Origin: an uncultured Acetatifactor sp.
Lineage (GTDB): Bacteria; Bacillota; Clostridia; Lachnospirales; Lachnospiraceae
NCBI GenBank assembly: GCA_947626405.1
Contig: CANQSE010000153.1
Coordinates: 1-5,483, forward strand
Reading direction: 5' to 3'
Length of the DNA: 5,483 nucleotides
Positions 1-4,854 of this stretch are shown piece after piece; the first letter of the stretch is position 1, and each line of letters opens with the position of its first letter. The notes under the pieces were generated by a model. The model was not told the origin of the DNA, did not search any database, and saw nothing but the letters and a program-made list of their open reading frames with translations. The translations under genes were made by a program, and so were the position numbers.

Positions 1-101
1 CAATGCTCTTTTTATTTGCAATCTCCCGAAAAAATAAGGTTTAGTAACAAAAAATCTAGGTAAGATTTGACACTACCCAATTCGGACAGGTGGGAAAACA
101 G
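1..101. other. Left-edge segment, possible 3' end of an upstream gene
   Basis: All three forward frames are open from the window edge and close at 37, 44 and 63, so the tail of an upstream + strand gene could end here, but nothing in these few codons identifies it. Genes like the one that follows often sit just downstream of an MBOAT acyltransferase, which would make such a tail plausible; this is inference only. A TTGACA occurs at 67-72, but there is no acceptable -10 at the right distance, so I do not call a promoter. Confidence 0.25.
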
Positions 102-1154
102 ATGAAAGTCAAAAAATGGAATATATTTGTAATCGGCGGTACCGTACTGCTTCTGGTGATACTGGCGGGTGCCACTGCATTTATAGACCCTTTTGTGCAT
201 TATCATAAGCCGCTTCCTTTTCTGGAGTATCCTTTAAAGGATGAGCGATATCAGAATGACGGTATGGCCCGTAATTATTCGTACGACAGTGTGATTACGG
301 GAAGCAGTATGTGCTTGAATTTTAAATGCAGTGAGTTTAATGAGCTATGGGATGCAAATGCCCTGAAAATTGCATATTCAGGGGCTTGCTTTCACGAACT
401 GAACGAGAGCTTGCAAAGGTGCTTTTCCTATCACCCTGATATCAGGTTTATTGTCTGCAGTCTGGACGGAAGCAGGCTTAATGTGCCCGCAGATTACGAC
501 GAATACACAGGATATCCTGTCTATCTGTATGATGATAATTTTTTTAATGATGTGAGCTACTTGCTGAATAAGGATGTACTTCCAAAGGTTTTAGCGGTCA
601 TCAATTATACCCGCGCAGGAGAGAAGACGCCTGACAGGGACATGTATGGCAATTGGGCACAGTACGCGAATTTCGGGGCAGAGATTGTTTTAAAAGACTT
701 TGAACCGCTGCCGGTCAGCGAGGAGGAATATTATCTCGACAATGATGACATTGATAGAATATCGGATAATATTACAGAGAATTTTCTTGATCTGGCGCTG
801 GAACATCCTGATACCGAATTTTACTTTTTCTTTCCGCCGTACAGTATATGCTACTGGGACTCGATGGTAAGATCCCGGCAGCTCGGAGTGCAGCTGGATG
901 CGCAGAGACTTTCGGCGTCGCTGCTGCTTTCTGCAGAGAATGTCCATGTCTTTGATTTCAGCAAAAGGATTGATATCACTGCAAATCTGGAAAACTATAT
1001 GGATGCAATGCATTACAGCGAGAGTGTGAACTCGGAAATATTAAGATGCATGAGGAACGGAGAGTGTGAATTGGTTTCCGATGGGGTGGACAACTATTAT
1101 GCAGAGGTGAAAAAACTATATGAAGGTTATGATTATCGTTCTATTGAACCATAG
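102..1154 (+). CDS. Membrane-anchored SGNH-hydrolase-like protein (cell-surface acylation type)
   Basis: This 350-residue protein probably acts outside the membrane in O-acyl transfer or removal on a surface polysaccharide. A short basic N-terminus (MKVKKW) leads into one hydrophobic helix at about residues 8-28, so it is a signal anchor. TGSSM at residues 66-70 fits the block I nucleophile of SGNH enzymes, with Ser69 the likely catalytic serine. D301-A-M-H304 near the C-terminus fits the Asp-x-x-His pair. The family is recognised from overall pattern (FIDPFVHYH, the GSSM strand, AMHYSESVN, and a KLYEGYDY end) and commonly neighbours MBOAT (AlgI-like) membrane acyltransferases. The substrate cannot be read from the sequence. 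I chose ATG at 102 over the in-frame GTG at 90 because AGGTGGG at 88-94 is a ribosome binding site 7 bases before it. The 3' end is intact, with no frameshift seen. Confidence 0.8.
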   Translation: MKVKKWNIFVIGGTVLLLVILAGATAFIDPFVHYHKPLPFLEYPLKDERYQNDGMARNYSYDSVITGSSMCLNFKCSEFNELWDANALKIAYSGACFHELNESLQRCFSYHPDIRFIVCSLDGSRLNVPADYDEYTGYPVYLYDDNFFNDVSYLLNKDVLPKVLAVINYTRAGEKTPDRDMYGNWAQYANFGAEIVLKDFEPLPVSEEEYYLDNDDIDRISDNITENFLDLALEHPDTEFYFFFPPYSICYWDSMVRSRQLGVQLDAQRLSASLLLSAENVHVFDFSKRIDITANLENYMDAMHYSESVNSEILRCMRNGECELVSDGVDNYYAEVKKLYEGYDYRSIEP

Positions 1155-1158
1155 CTAA

Positions 1159-1296
1159 GTAAACAGACATGTTTATTTTGATGTTCCTCTGACCTTAGAG
1201 CATGAGAGCAGATTACTGCAGGGTGACGGATTTATCACATGGAAAATATTTGACGCCCCGGATGGGTCGGCGATCATTATAGCTGAAAAGACGTGA
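1159..1296 (+). pseudogene. Coding-like remnant of an unidentified gene
   Basis: Frame 1 is open for 45 codons up to TGA at 1294-1296 and reads like real protein, with segments such as VPLTLEHESRLLQGDG and ITWKIFDAPDGSAII. There is no ATG, GTG or TTG with a ribosome binding site at its beginning, and the frame is closed by TAA at 1156. The stop lies two bases before the terminator hairpin, where the true 3' end of a gene would be expected. I read it as the last part of a gene whose 5' portion was lost when the SGNH gene or its end came to lie upstream. The product is not recognised. A chance open frame is possible at this length. Confidence 0.35.
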
Positions 1297-1298
1297 AA

Positions 1299-1349
1299 GT
1301 GCCGCCCGATAATCGGATTTTGATGATCGGACGGCACCTTTTATTTTGC
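1299..1349 (+). terminator. Intrinsic terminator, probably bidirectional
   Basis: GTGCCGCCCGAT (1299-1310) pairs with ATCGGACGGCAC (1326-1337) across a 15-base loop, with one C/A mismatch in the 12-bp stem. CTTTTATTTTG follows on the + strand, giving a good intrinsic terminator for the rightward genes. On the - strand the stem is followed by TTTCACGTCTTTT, a weaker U-rich run, so it may also end the convergent gene that stops at 1385. Confidence 0.8.
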
Positions 1350-1384
1350 TTTACGTCAGTTTGATGGATTAGGATCTGCAGGCC

Positions 1385-2371
1385 CTACGACTTTAAAAAT
1401 TTTGGTATGGATTTAAAAATATTGTCTAAGGAATTACCCTCGCCGTTTTCATTGTCTGCCATAACGAAAGCCTTTGGAACAAATTCACCATTTTGAGGAA
1501 TATCAGGAATAGAATCTGCCTCAAACGCGTTTTCAAAGGCGTGTTGGGAAGTCTTCCCGGCAAACTTTTTTGCAAGCTTTTCCGTGGAATACCAATTGTT
1601 TGTCGGCCAGCCGTCCTCGAATACGATATTATGCCTCTGCGGCCGCTGTTTTTCGTAAGGGTCAGTTACATCCTCCATGTCCTTATAGGCTTCCGGTTCC
1701 CTTGCGGGCATCAGAGCCATCGGAGCCTTGTGCGCCACAAACTGAAACTCAGCATATTTTGCGTCTGTGGTCACAAAAGGAATATCATAATATTCCCACC
1801 CCTTATACTTTTTCAGCGGTTTGATATACCCCCTGTTCAGTCGATAGCACAATCCATCCTTAAATTCTTTACCGGAAGCGGTCACATTGCAGTCAGTGAA
1901 CAGAATCTGCAACTGGCAAATCTCGTCGGAACGGTCATTTTCGCCGCCGTTTAACCAGAACACCAGATGATATTCTGTGTTTGGCTCTACCGTCAGAAAA
2001 CCGTTAGTGACTTTGCTGTAATTGTCCCAGTTCCAATCGCCTATTGACAATATTTCCACCATGTCTCTCTCAGAGGGGTCAGCCTCTGCCAGCGGATTGC
2101 TGATCATGATGCGGTCAAATACTGTCTTGTGGCTTTCGTAAGGACTTTTGCGCCATTCCCTGGGGTTGATTGTAATATAGTTTCTGTTATCCATCTCTGT
2201 GTCCTCCATATCTTCATATGTCGGGCATAGCCTGTACAAACGGATACATTCGTCGGAAACAAACTCGGCCCGACGTTTTTTTACAAGTCCCTTTGCTCGG
2301 TTTGGATAAGTGTAACCAATCACGGTACCGTGCCCGTCCAGGACACATACCGTCTGTCCGTTTTTTGTCAT
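1385..2371 (-). CDS. Hypothetical protein with N-terminal PLMP/RRXRR-like module and unknown C-terminal domain
   Basis: The 328-residue product has no signal peptide or membrane segment. Residues 8-46 run V-x-VLD-x-HG-x-VIG-x-TYP-x-RAKGLVKK-x-RA-x-FV and end with IRLY. This spacing resembles the PLMP/RRXRR module of IscB-like proteins (VLD, PLMP, a P-x-RAR-x-LL-x-x-G-x-A core, then a F-x-I-x-L strand). The downstream RuvC and HNH nuclease domains are absent. An acidic linker (EDMEDTEMD, 53-61) leads to about 240 residues rich in aromatic and beta-prone stretches: GDWNWDNY, TEYHLVFWLNGGEND, RPQRHNIVFEDGWPT. I recall similar architectures from Lachnospiraceae hypothetical proteins; the function is unknown. 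The beta-rich part could be a sandwich-type ligand-binding domain (inference). The start at 2371 is supported by GGGGAGG six bases upstream. A second, nearly identical ribosome-binding-site/ATG lies 46 bp upstream in another frame. Confidence 0.85.
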   Translation of the reverse strand: MTKNGQTVCVLDGHGTVIGYTYPNRAKGLVKKRRAEFVSDECIRLYRLCPTYEDMEDTEMDNRNYITINPREWRKSPYESHKTVFDRIMISNPLAEADPSERDMVEILSIGDWNWDNYSKVTNGFLTVEPNTEYHLVFWLNGGENDRSDEICQLQILFTDCNVTASGKEFKDGLCYRLNRGYIKPLKKYKGWEYYDIPFVTTDAKYAEFQFVAHKAPMALMPAREPEAYKDMEDVTDPYEKQRPQRHNIVFEDGWPTNNWYSTEKLAKKFAGKTSQHAFENAFEADSIPDIPQNGEFVPKAFVMADNENGEGNSLDNIFKSIPKFLKS

Positions 2372-2417
2372 GGGTGTCCTCCCCGGATTGATTAACTGTA
2401 TCTTCGTTTTTTGTCAT
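2214..2417 (-). CDS. Overlapping upstream ORF (67 codons) created by a duplicated start region
   Basis: This is the first ATG after the promoter, about 20 bases from the expected transcript start, preceded by GGGGAAG. It begins MTKNEDTVNQ, mimicking the MTKNGQ start of the main gene, then overlaps that gene out of frame for some 150 bases. The peptide after about codon 16 is simply the other frame of the main gene, so a functional product is unlikely. Its translation could modulate initiation at 2371. It may be a by-product of the 30-bp duplication rather than a gene. Confidence 0.25.
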   Translation of the reverse strand: MTKNEDTVNQSGEDTHDKKRTDGMCPGRARYRDWLHLSKPSKGTCKKTSGRVCFRRMYPFVQAMPDI

Positions 2418-2434
2418 GGGTTTCTTCCCCTGAT
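2359..2434 (-). repeat. 30-bp direct duplication spanning the ribosome binding site and start codon
   Basis: Positions 2359-2388 and 2405-2434 match at 27 of 30 bases without gaps. Each unit holds, in the - strand sense, a G-rich Shine-Dalgarno, ACCC or ACCC-like spacer, ATG, and ACAAAAAACG. The two ATGs are 46 bp apart and therefore in different frames. The A6 run just after the upstream ATG could restore frame if one A were lost: the upstream start would then read through with no stop into the main protein, adding 15 residues. Confidence 0.8.
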
Positions 2435-2443
2435 ATGTTTTTT

Positions 2444-2472
2444 ATTATACAGGGAGGCACGGGGAAAGTCAA
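2444..2472 (-). promoter_or_regulatory. Sigma-70/SigA-type promoter for the 328-residue protein gene
   Basis: Read on the - strand, TTGACT (2467-2472) and TATAAT (2444-2449) are separated by exactly 17 bases (2450-2466). The transcript should begin near 2437, a leader of about 65 bases before the main ATG, with the duplicated ribosome binding site inside it. Confidence 0.8.
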
Positions 2473-2542
2473 GGGGGTTGCCTGTGTTTTGCACTCGGGT
2501 TGTGTGTTACGTTCGGTTTGGTGGCAGTTCAGATTTTTTTTG

Positions 2543-2720
2543 TGCAGGTCACGCCCGGTACTGCCGATGTTCTCCCGACAGACACGCTTCCGCTCGGCTT
2601 AGCACGTAACGGCCACTAGGCTCGAAAGTACCTCGCCAAGTGCCGACGTGCACGCACGGTCTGTCAGGAGAACATCGACATTGCCGTGCTGAATACGACG
2701 GATGGGCTGGACTGTTACTA
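2543..2720 (+). repeat. 178-bp repeat, copy 1, with palindromic MITE-like core
   Basis: This segment aligns without gaps to the reverse complement of 4213-4390, with 13 differences over 178 bases. The inner 137 bp (2553-2689) has inverted ends: GCCCGG then CGATGTTCTCCCGACAGAC on the left, matched on the right by GTCTGTCAGGAGAACATCG. The interior also pairs partly (CTCGGC and GTCGGC blocks), so the core can form one long imperfect hairpin. There is no transposase in or beside it, so it would be a non-autonomous element or a structured repeat. About 30 bp of conserved sequence lies outside the palindrome on one side, so the unit is larger than the palindrome. I do not recognise a named family. 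Confidence 0.8.
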
Positions 2721-2746
2721 GCGTTGTCCTGACAAGATTTTTAGTG

Positions 2747-2775
2747 TTGACAAACGGGAAGCCCTTTGCTATAAT
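2747..2775 (+). promoter_or_regulatory. Strong consensus promoter for tRNA-Thr
   Basis: TTGACA (2747-2752) and TATAAT (2770-2775) are both perfect consensus hexamers separated by 17 bases, as is usual for stable RNA genes. It begins 27 bp beyond the end of repeat copy 1. Transcription should start near 2782, giving about 100 bases of 5' leader before the mature tRNA. That leader includes a small possible hairpin (CTGGC 2839-2843 with GCCAG) and no convincing ORF. Confidence 0.85.
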
Positions 2776-2880
2776 GAATCACGGTGATTGCACAAGCAGT
2801 CGGGCGTGATGCGTTTGTTAAACAGACGGAGCGCTGCACTGGCAGGGAGATTATTACCGGCCAGGACAATTTCATACTAA

Positions 2881-2953
2881 GCTGCTATAGCACAGTAGGT
2901 AGTGCGCAACATTGGTAGTGTTGAGGTCACCAGTTCGATTCTGGTTAGCAGCT
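2881..2953 (+). tRNA. tRNA-Thr (anticodon GGT)
   Basis: A complete cloverleaf is visible. The acceptor stem pairs GCTGCTA (2881-2887) with TAGCAGC (2946-2952), with T at 2953 as discriminator. The D arm is GCAC, loop AGTAGGTA, GTGC (2890-2905). The anticodon arm pairs CAACA (2907-2911) with TGTTG (2919-2923) around loop TTGGTAG, giving GGT at 2914-2916 with T33 and A37. The variable loop is AGGTC. The T arm is ACCAG, TTCGATT, CTGGT (2929-2945). G1-C72 and C2-G71 plus G35 and U36 agree with threonine identity. CCA is not encoded and must be added by nucleotidyltransferase. All stems are perfectly paired. It should read ACC and ACU codons. Confidence 0.95.
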
Positions 2954-2961
2954 TTTGGAAT

Positions 2962-3012
2962 GAAGTCCGGATAACCCTGAAAGTACAGGGGTCAGGGCTT
3001 CTTTGTTTTGTG
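2962..3012 (+). terminator. Intrinsic terminator of the tRNA transcript
   Basis: An outer stem GAAGTCC (2962-2968) pairs with GGGCTTC (2995-3001), including one G-T wobble. An inner stem CCCTG (2975-2979) pairs with CAGGG (2986-2990) around loop AAAGTA. A T-rich run, TTTGTTTTGTG, follows. It lies nine bases after the tRNA, so it probably defines the 3' end of the precursor. Confidence 0.7.
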
Positions 3013-3155
3013 TGAGAAATCATACAGATGTGCTGATCGTTACACAAAACGACCTTGCTCGCTTGGGAATATGTGCCGGAGCGTCACAAATTTCCCTGAT
3101 GGCAGACGCGGATTTGAGAATCGCGTCGTCCCATCGCGTAAAAATGCAGGGCTAA
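3012..3155 (+). pseudogene. Possible coding remnant between tRNA-Thr and thiN
   Basis: A frame open from a GTG at 3012 to TAA at 3153-3155 reads protein-like: HTDVLIVTQNDLARLG, then ASQISLMADADLRIASSH. There is no ribosome binding site. A second frame is open over the same bases, continuous with thiN, so base composition alone may explain it. It may be the tail of a lost gene. The 180 bases before thiN contain no THI-element (TPP riboswitch) motifs and no convincing promoter. Confidence 0.25.
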
Positions 3156-3181
3156 TAAATTTGCCTGGAATGGAGATTAGT

Positions 3182-3835
3182 ATGAACGGCAGATGTATTG
3201 TAATTTGCGCGGGCAGTCTTAGCGCAAAGGCGGTTGAAAGAAAACAGGATGATTTTGTGATTGCCGCAGACGGCGGTTTGGATTACTGCGACATTCTTGG
3301 TGCAGATCCCGATCTGATTGTGGGGGATTTTGACTCGGTGGGGCCGGGGAAGGCTGAGTTTATAGAGGAACTGGAGCGCAGGGAGCCGCAGCGCGTGCTG
3401 AGACTTCCGGCCGAAAAGGACGATACGGATACGCTGGCTGCTCTTAAGGAAGGGCTTCGCAGGGGATTCAGGGATTTTCGTATTTACTGTGCAACGGGAG
3501 GGCGTTTTGATCACACCTTTTCAAATGTGCAGTGCCTTCTTTTTCTGAAAAAGCATAACGCAGCGGGATATCTGATTGATGAAAGCGGGATGATGTTTGT
3601 TCTTGAAGACGAATCGATAAGCTTCGGGCAGGAAATGAAAGGCTCCCTTTCGCTTTTTAGTCTTTCCCAAAAAGCTGAGGGAGTCACGATACGCGGGATG
3701 AAATATACTCTTGACAATGCGGAAATAACGAATGATTTCCCAATTGGCATAAGCAACGAATTTACAAAAGAGAAAGCATATATTTCCGTGAGAAAAGGGC
3801 AGCTTCTTATCGTATTAAAAACGTCCAATTTATAA
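3182..3835 (+). CDS. thiN: Thiamine pyrophosphokinase (thiamine diphosphokinase)
   Basis: The enzyme transfers pyrophosphate from ATP to thiamine to make thiamine diphosphate, the cofactor of transketolase, pyruvate:ferredoxin oxidoreductase and related enzymes. It is cytosolic. The 217-residue length is normal for the family. Family motifs are all present: AADGGLDY (28-35), PDLIVGDFDS (43-52), LPAEKDDTDT (75-84) with the acidic metal and ATP site, and GGRFDHTFSNVQ (106-117), followed by a C-terminal beta-rich thiamine-binding domain. ATG at 3182 is chosen because GGAG at 3172-3175 is six bases upstream and the protein starts right at the first strand (RCIVICAGS). The frame is open further upstream, from 3008, but that stretch has no homologous look. 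In many clostridia thiN follows rsgA and rpe; here it follows a tRNA, so the usual operon is not intact. It overlaps the convergent downstream gene by six bases. Confidence 0.93.
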   Translation: MNGRCIVICAGSLSAKAVERKQDDFVIAADGGLDYCDILGADPDLIVGDFDSVGPGKAEFIEELERREPQRVLRLPAEKDDTDTLAALKEGLRRGFRDFRIYCATGGRFDHTFSNVQCLLFLKKHNAAGYLIDESGMMFVLEDESISFGQEMKGSLSLFSLSQKAEGVTIRGMKYTLDNAEITNDFPIGISNEFTKEKAYISVRKGQLLIVLKTSNL

Positions 3836-4120
3836 AAACTCGTTTCTTGTCCTTTTCAGCAGAAATTTTACAGGATAGCCGCCTTCGTCGCAGATTGACC
3901 TGACAATGTCTTCCGCGGCGTCCATGGCGCTTTCGTTAATGCAGAAAACACAGCCCGGCGTTTTGCGGTGGAAAAGGGAAGGCTTGAGCCAGCGGATGAA
4001 AAATGAGATCCGCTCCTTTAAGAGAGCCTGCTCGATCAGGCGCTTACATTCCGGATCCGATATCTCGCAGAGTTCAATTTCGTTATGTACCTTTAAAGTT
4101 GTGTAAATAGGCTGATTCAT
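3830..4120 (-). CDS. Conserved-looking small cytosolic protein, function unknown
   Basis: This 96-residue protein has no signal peptide or membrane segment. The layout is a short strand region (YTTLKVHNEIELCEIS), a helix (DPECKRLIEQALLKER), the basic-aromatic segment FFIRWLKPSLFHRK (40-53), a strand with C-x-x-C (C57 and C60 in CVFCIN), a helix, and a basic C-terminal end. The strand-helix-strand-helix order with a CVFCINE-type strand is reminiscent of small signal-transducing DUF2007-like proteins, but I cannot assign it. It resembles unnamed Lachnospiraceae proteins. ATG at 4120 is chosen: AGGGGG lies seven bases upstream, and the frame's earlier ATG at 4186 lies within the -35 box. It is convergent with thiN and shares six bases with its 3' end, and no terminator separates the two. 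Confidence 0.75.
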   Translation of the reverse strand: MNQPIYTTLKVHNEIELCEISDPECKRLIEQALLKERISFFIRWLKPSLFHRKTPGCVFCINESAMDAAEDIVRSICDEGGYPVKFLLKRTRNEFL

Positions 4121-4157
4121 GTCATGTCCCCCTGGGTCTTGCATCCTGTCTTTCCCA

Positions 4158-4186
4158 AGTATAACATAATCCTCAATAATTTGCAA
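4158..4186 (-). promoter_or_regulatory. Promoter for the 96-residue protein gene
   Basis: On the - strand TTGCAA (4181-4186) and TATACT (4158-4163) are 17 bases apart. The transcript would begin near 4151, about 30 bases before the ATG at 4120, which supports that start over earlier in-frame ATGs. Confidence 0.65.
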
Positions 4187-4212
4187 ACGTTACCTCTGTT
4201 GTAATTGAGGAG

Positions 4213-4390
4213 AAGTAATAGTCTAGCCCCTTCGTCGTATACAGCCCGGCAATGTCGATGTTCTCCCGTCAGACCGTGCGTGCACGTCGGCACTTGGCGA
4301 GGTACTATCGAGCCTAGTGTCCGTTACGTGCTAAGCCGAGCGGAAGCGTGTCTGCCGGGAGAACATCGGCAGTACCGGGCGTGACTTGCA
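4213..4390 (-). repeat. 178-bp repeat, copy 2, inverted relative to copy 1
   Basis: Same unit as 2543-2720 but in the opposite orientation. Its hairpin core is 4244-4380, with arms GATGTTCTCCCGTCAGAC (4258-4275) and GTCTGCCGGGAGAACATC (4349-4366). The stem pairs through most of these arms; the two copies differ in the arms at a few places without losing the overall pairing. It lies between the promoter of the 96-residue gene and the upstream region of the 92-residue gene. No clear target-site duplication is visible beside either copy. Confidence 0.8.
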
Positions 4391-4423
4391 AGAGAAAAAG
4401 GAAAAACTGTTACGAGGAGAAAT

Positions 4424-4512
4424 CTTTACTTGCCGCCTGTTTTGATATATACTTATCACATAACAAAAACCGTGTGATACGGGAATGATTGGCTAACAGG
4501 AGGCAAGTGAAG
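4424..4512 (+). promoter_or_regulatory. Inverted repeat masking the Shine-Dalgarno of the 92-residue gene
   Basis: ACTTGCCGCCTGTT (4428-4441) is complementary to AACAGGAGGCAAGT (4495-4508) at 13 of 14 positions, and the pairing extends outward through CTTT/GAAG with one wobble. The right arm contains the AGGAGG ribosome binding site (4498-4503). Inside it a second perfect hairpin, TATCACA (4454-4460) with TGTGATA (4473-4479), can form. If transcribed whole, it would hide the translation start; if not, it could be a DNA operator. Confidence 0.6.
4425..4453 (+). promoter_or_regulatory. Candidate promoter for the 92-residue protein gene
   Basis: TTTACT (4425-4430) and TATACT (4448-4453) are 17 bases apart. 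The -35 is only a partial match. This promoter overlaps the left arm of the inverted repeat at 4424-4512; if it is the true one, that arm would not be in the RNA and the repeat would act as DNA. Confidence 0.4.
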
Positions 4513-4514
4513 GT

Positions 4515-4793
4515 ATGGATATTTTTGGGAAAATCGGCGATGTAGTGTCTGAAAAAGGCAGACATGCAGCTGACAAGGCAAAGGACACGGCTGAGATTAT
4601 GAGCCTTAAGAGTCAGCTTAGAACCTGTGAGGAAGTGATTAAGTCGAACTATCTTGAAATCGGCCGTCTTTTTTACGAGCAGTACGGGGACGCCGCGGAC
4701 GCGCCGTTTGAGAAGCAGCGTACCGCCATAAAAAATGCCCGCAGCGGAGCAGAACAGCTGCAGGCAAAAATTGACAAAATAAAGGGATTATAA
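4515..4793 (+). CDS. Small helical coiled-coil protein, function unknown
   Basis: The 92-residue product is almost entirely helix-forming and charged. It starts MDIFGKIGDVVSEKG and continues with Lys/Ala/Glu-rich heptad-like stretches (about 22-45 and 62-90), ending AKIDKIKGL. A YLEIGRLFYEQYGD segment sits in the middle. I associate this layout with clostridial proteins that begin the same way and often carry a C-terminal zinc ribbon; here the ribbon is missing, and there is no Cys pair. There is no signal peptide or membrane helix. The function is unknown. ATG at 4515 follows AGGAGG at 4498-4503 with a rather long 11-base gap; a closer GAAGG is only one base away. It is convergent with the penicillin-binding protein gene. 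Confidence 0.8.
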   Translation: MDIFGKIGDVVSEKGRHAADKAKDTAEIMSLKSQLRTCEEVIKSNYLEIGRLFYEQYGDAADAPFEKQRTAIKNARSGAEQLQAKIDKIKGL

Positions 4794-4804
4794 GCTTATA
4801 AGCT
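4788..4804. repeat. Overlapping perfect palindromes at the 3' end of the 92-residue gene
   Basis: TTATAAGCTTATAA (4788-4801) and AGCTTATAAGCT (4793-4804) are both perfect palindromes and overlap. The first includes the TAA stop of the gene. They may be a fragment of a termination signal or a protein site; no function is evident. Confidence 0.5.
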
Positions 4805-4821
4805 GTCACAGGCAGTCACGC

Positions 4822-4854
4822 AAGGCGGTGGTCACTATCAGGGACCGCCGCCTT
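4822..4854 (-). terminator. GC-rich hairpin at the end of the penicillin-binding protein gene
   Basis: AAGGCGGTGGTC (4822-4833) pairs with GACCGCCGCCTT (4843-4854) with one T-G type mismatch around a nine-base loop that holds the stop codon of the penicillin-binding protein. There is no good T run on either strand, so termination is not certain. It lies between two convergent genes and may block or pause transcription from both sides. Confidence 0.45.

Noticed and set aside
67..95. Promoter before the SGNH gene based on TTGACA at 67-72
   Set aside because: No -10-like hexamer lies 16-18 bases downstream; the ribosome binding site and start occupy that position.
690..1013. 107-codon ORF on the - strand
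   Set aside because: It is the antisense shadow of the SGNH-like gene, with no ribosome binding site or recognisable product.
1493..1954. 153-codon + strand ORF
   Set aside because: It lies antisense to the 328-residue protein gene, which has a promoter, ribosome binding site and natural composition; the + frame has none of these.
2674..2720. Coding tail inside the 178-bp repeat (frame reading ...TTKGLDYY in copy 2)
   Set aside because: Copy 1 has mostly amino-acid-changing differences and a stop in this frame, so conservation is not at the protein level.
3002..3181. TPP riboswitch ahead of thiN
   Set aside because: A thi-box would be natural here, but the conserved CTGAGA and GGATAATGCCAGCGTAGGGA-type blocks are absent.
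3008..3181. Upstream extension of thiN from TTG at 3008
   Set aside because: The extra 58 residues do not look like any part of the family, have no ribosome binding site, and begin inside the tRNA terminator; ATG 3182 has a good GGAG and gives the normal length.
3152..3828. Two - strand ORFs opposite thiN
   Set aside because: They are shadows of the well-supported thiN gene.
2543..4390. CRISPR array
   Set aside because: Only two repeat copies, 1.5 kb apart and in inverted orientation, with genes between them and no cas genes.
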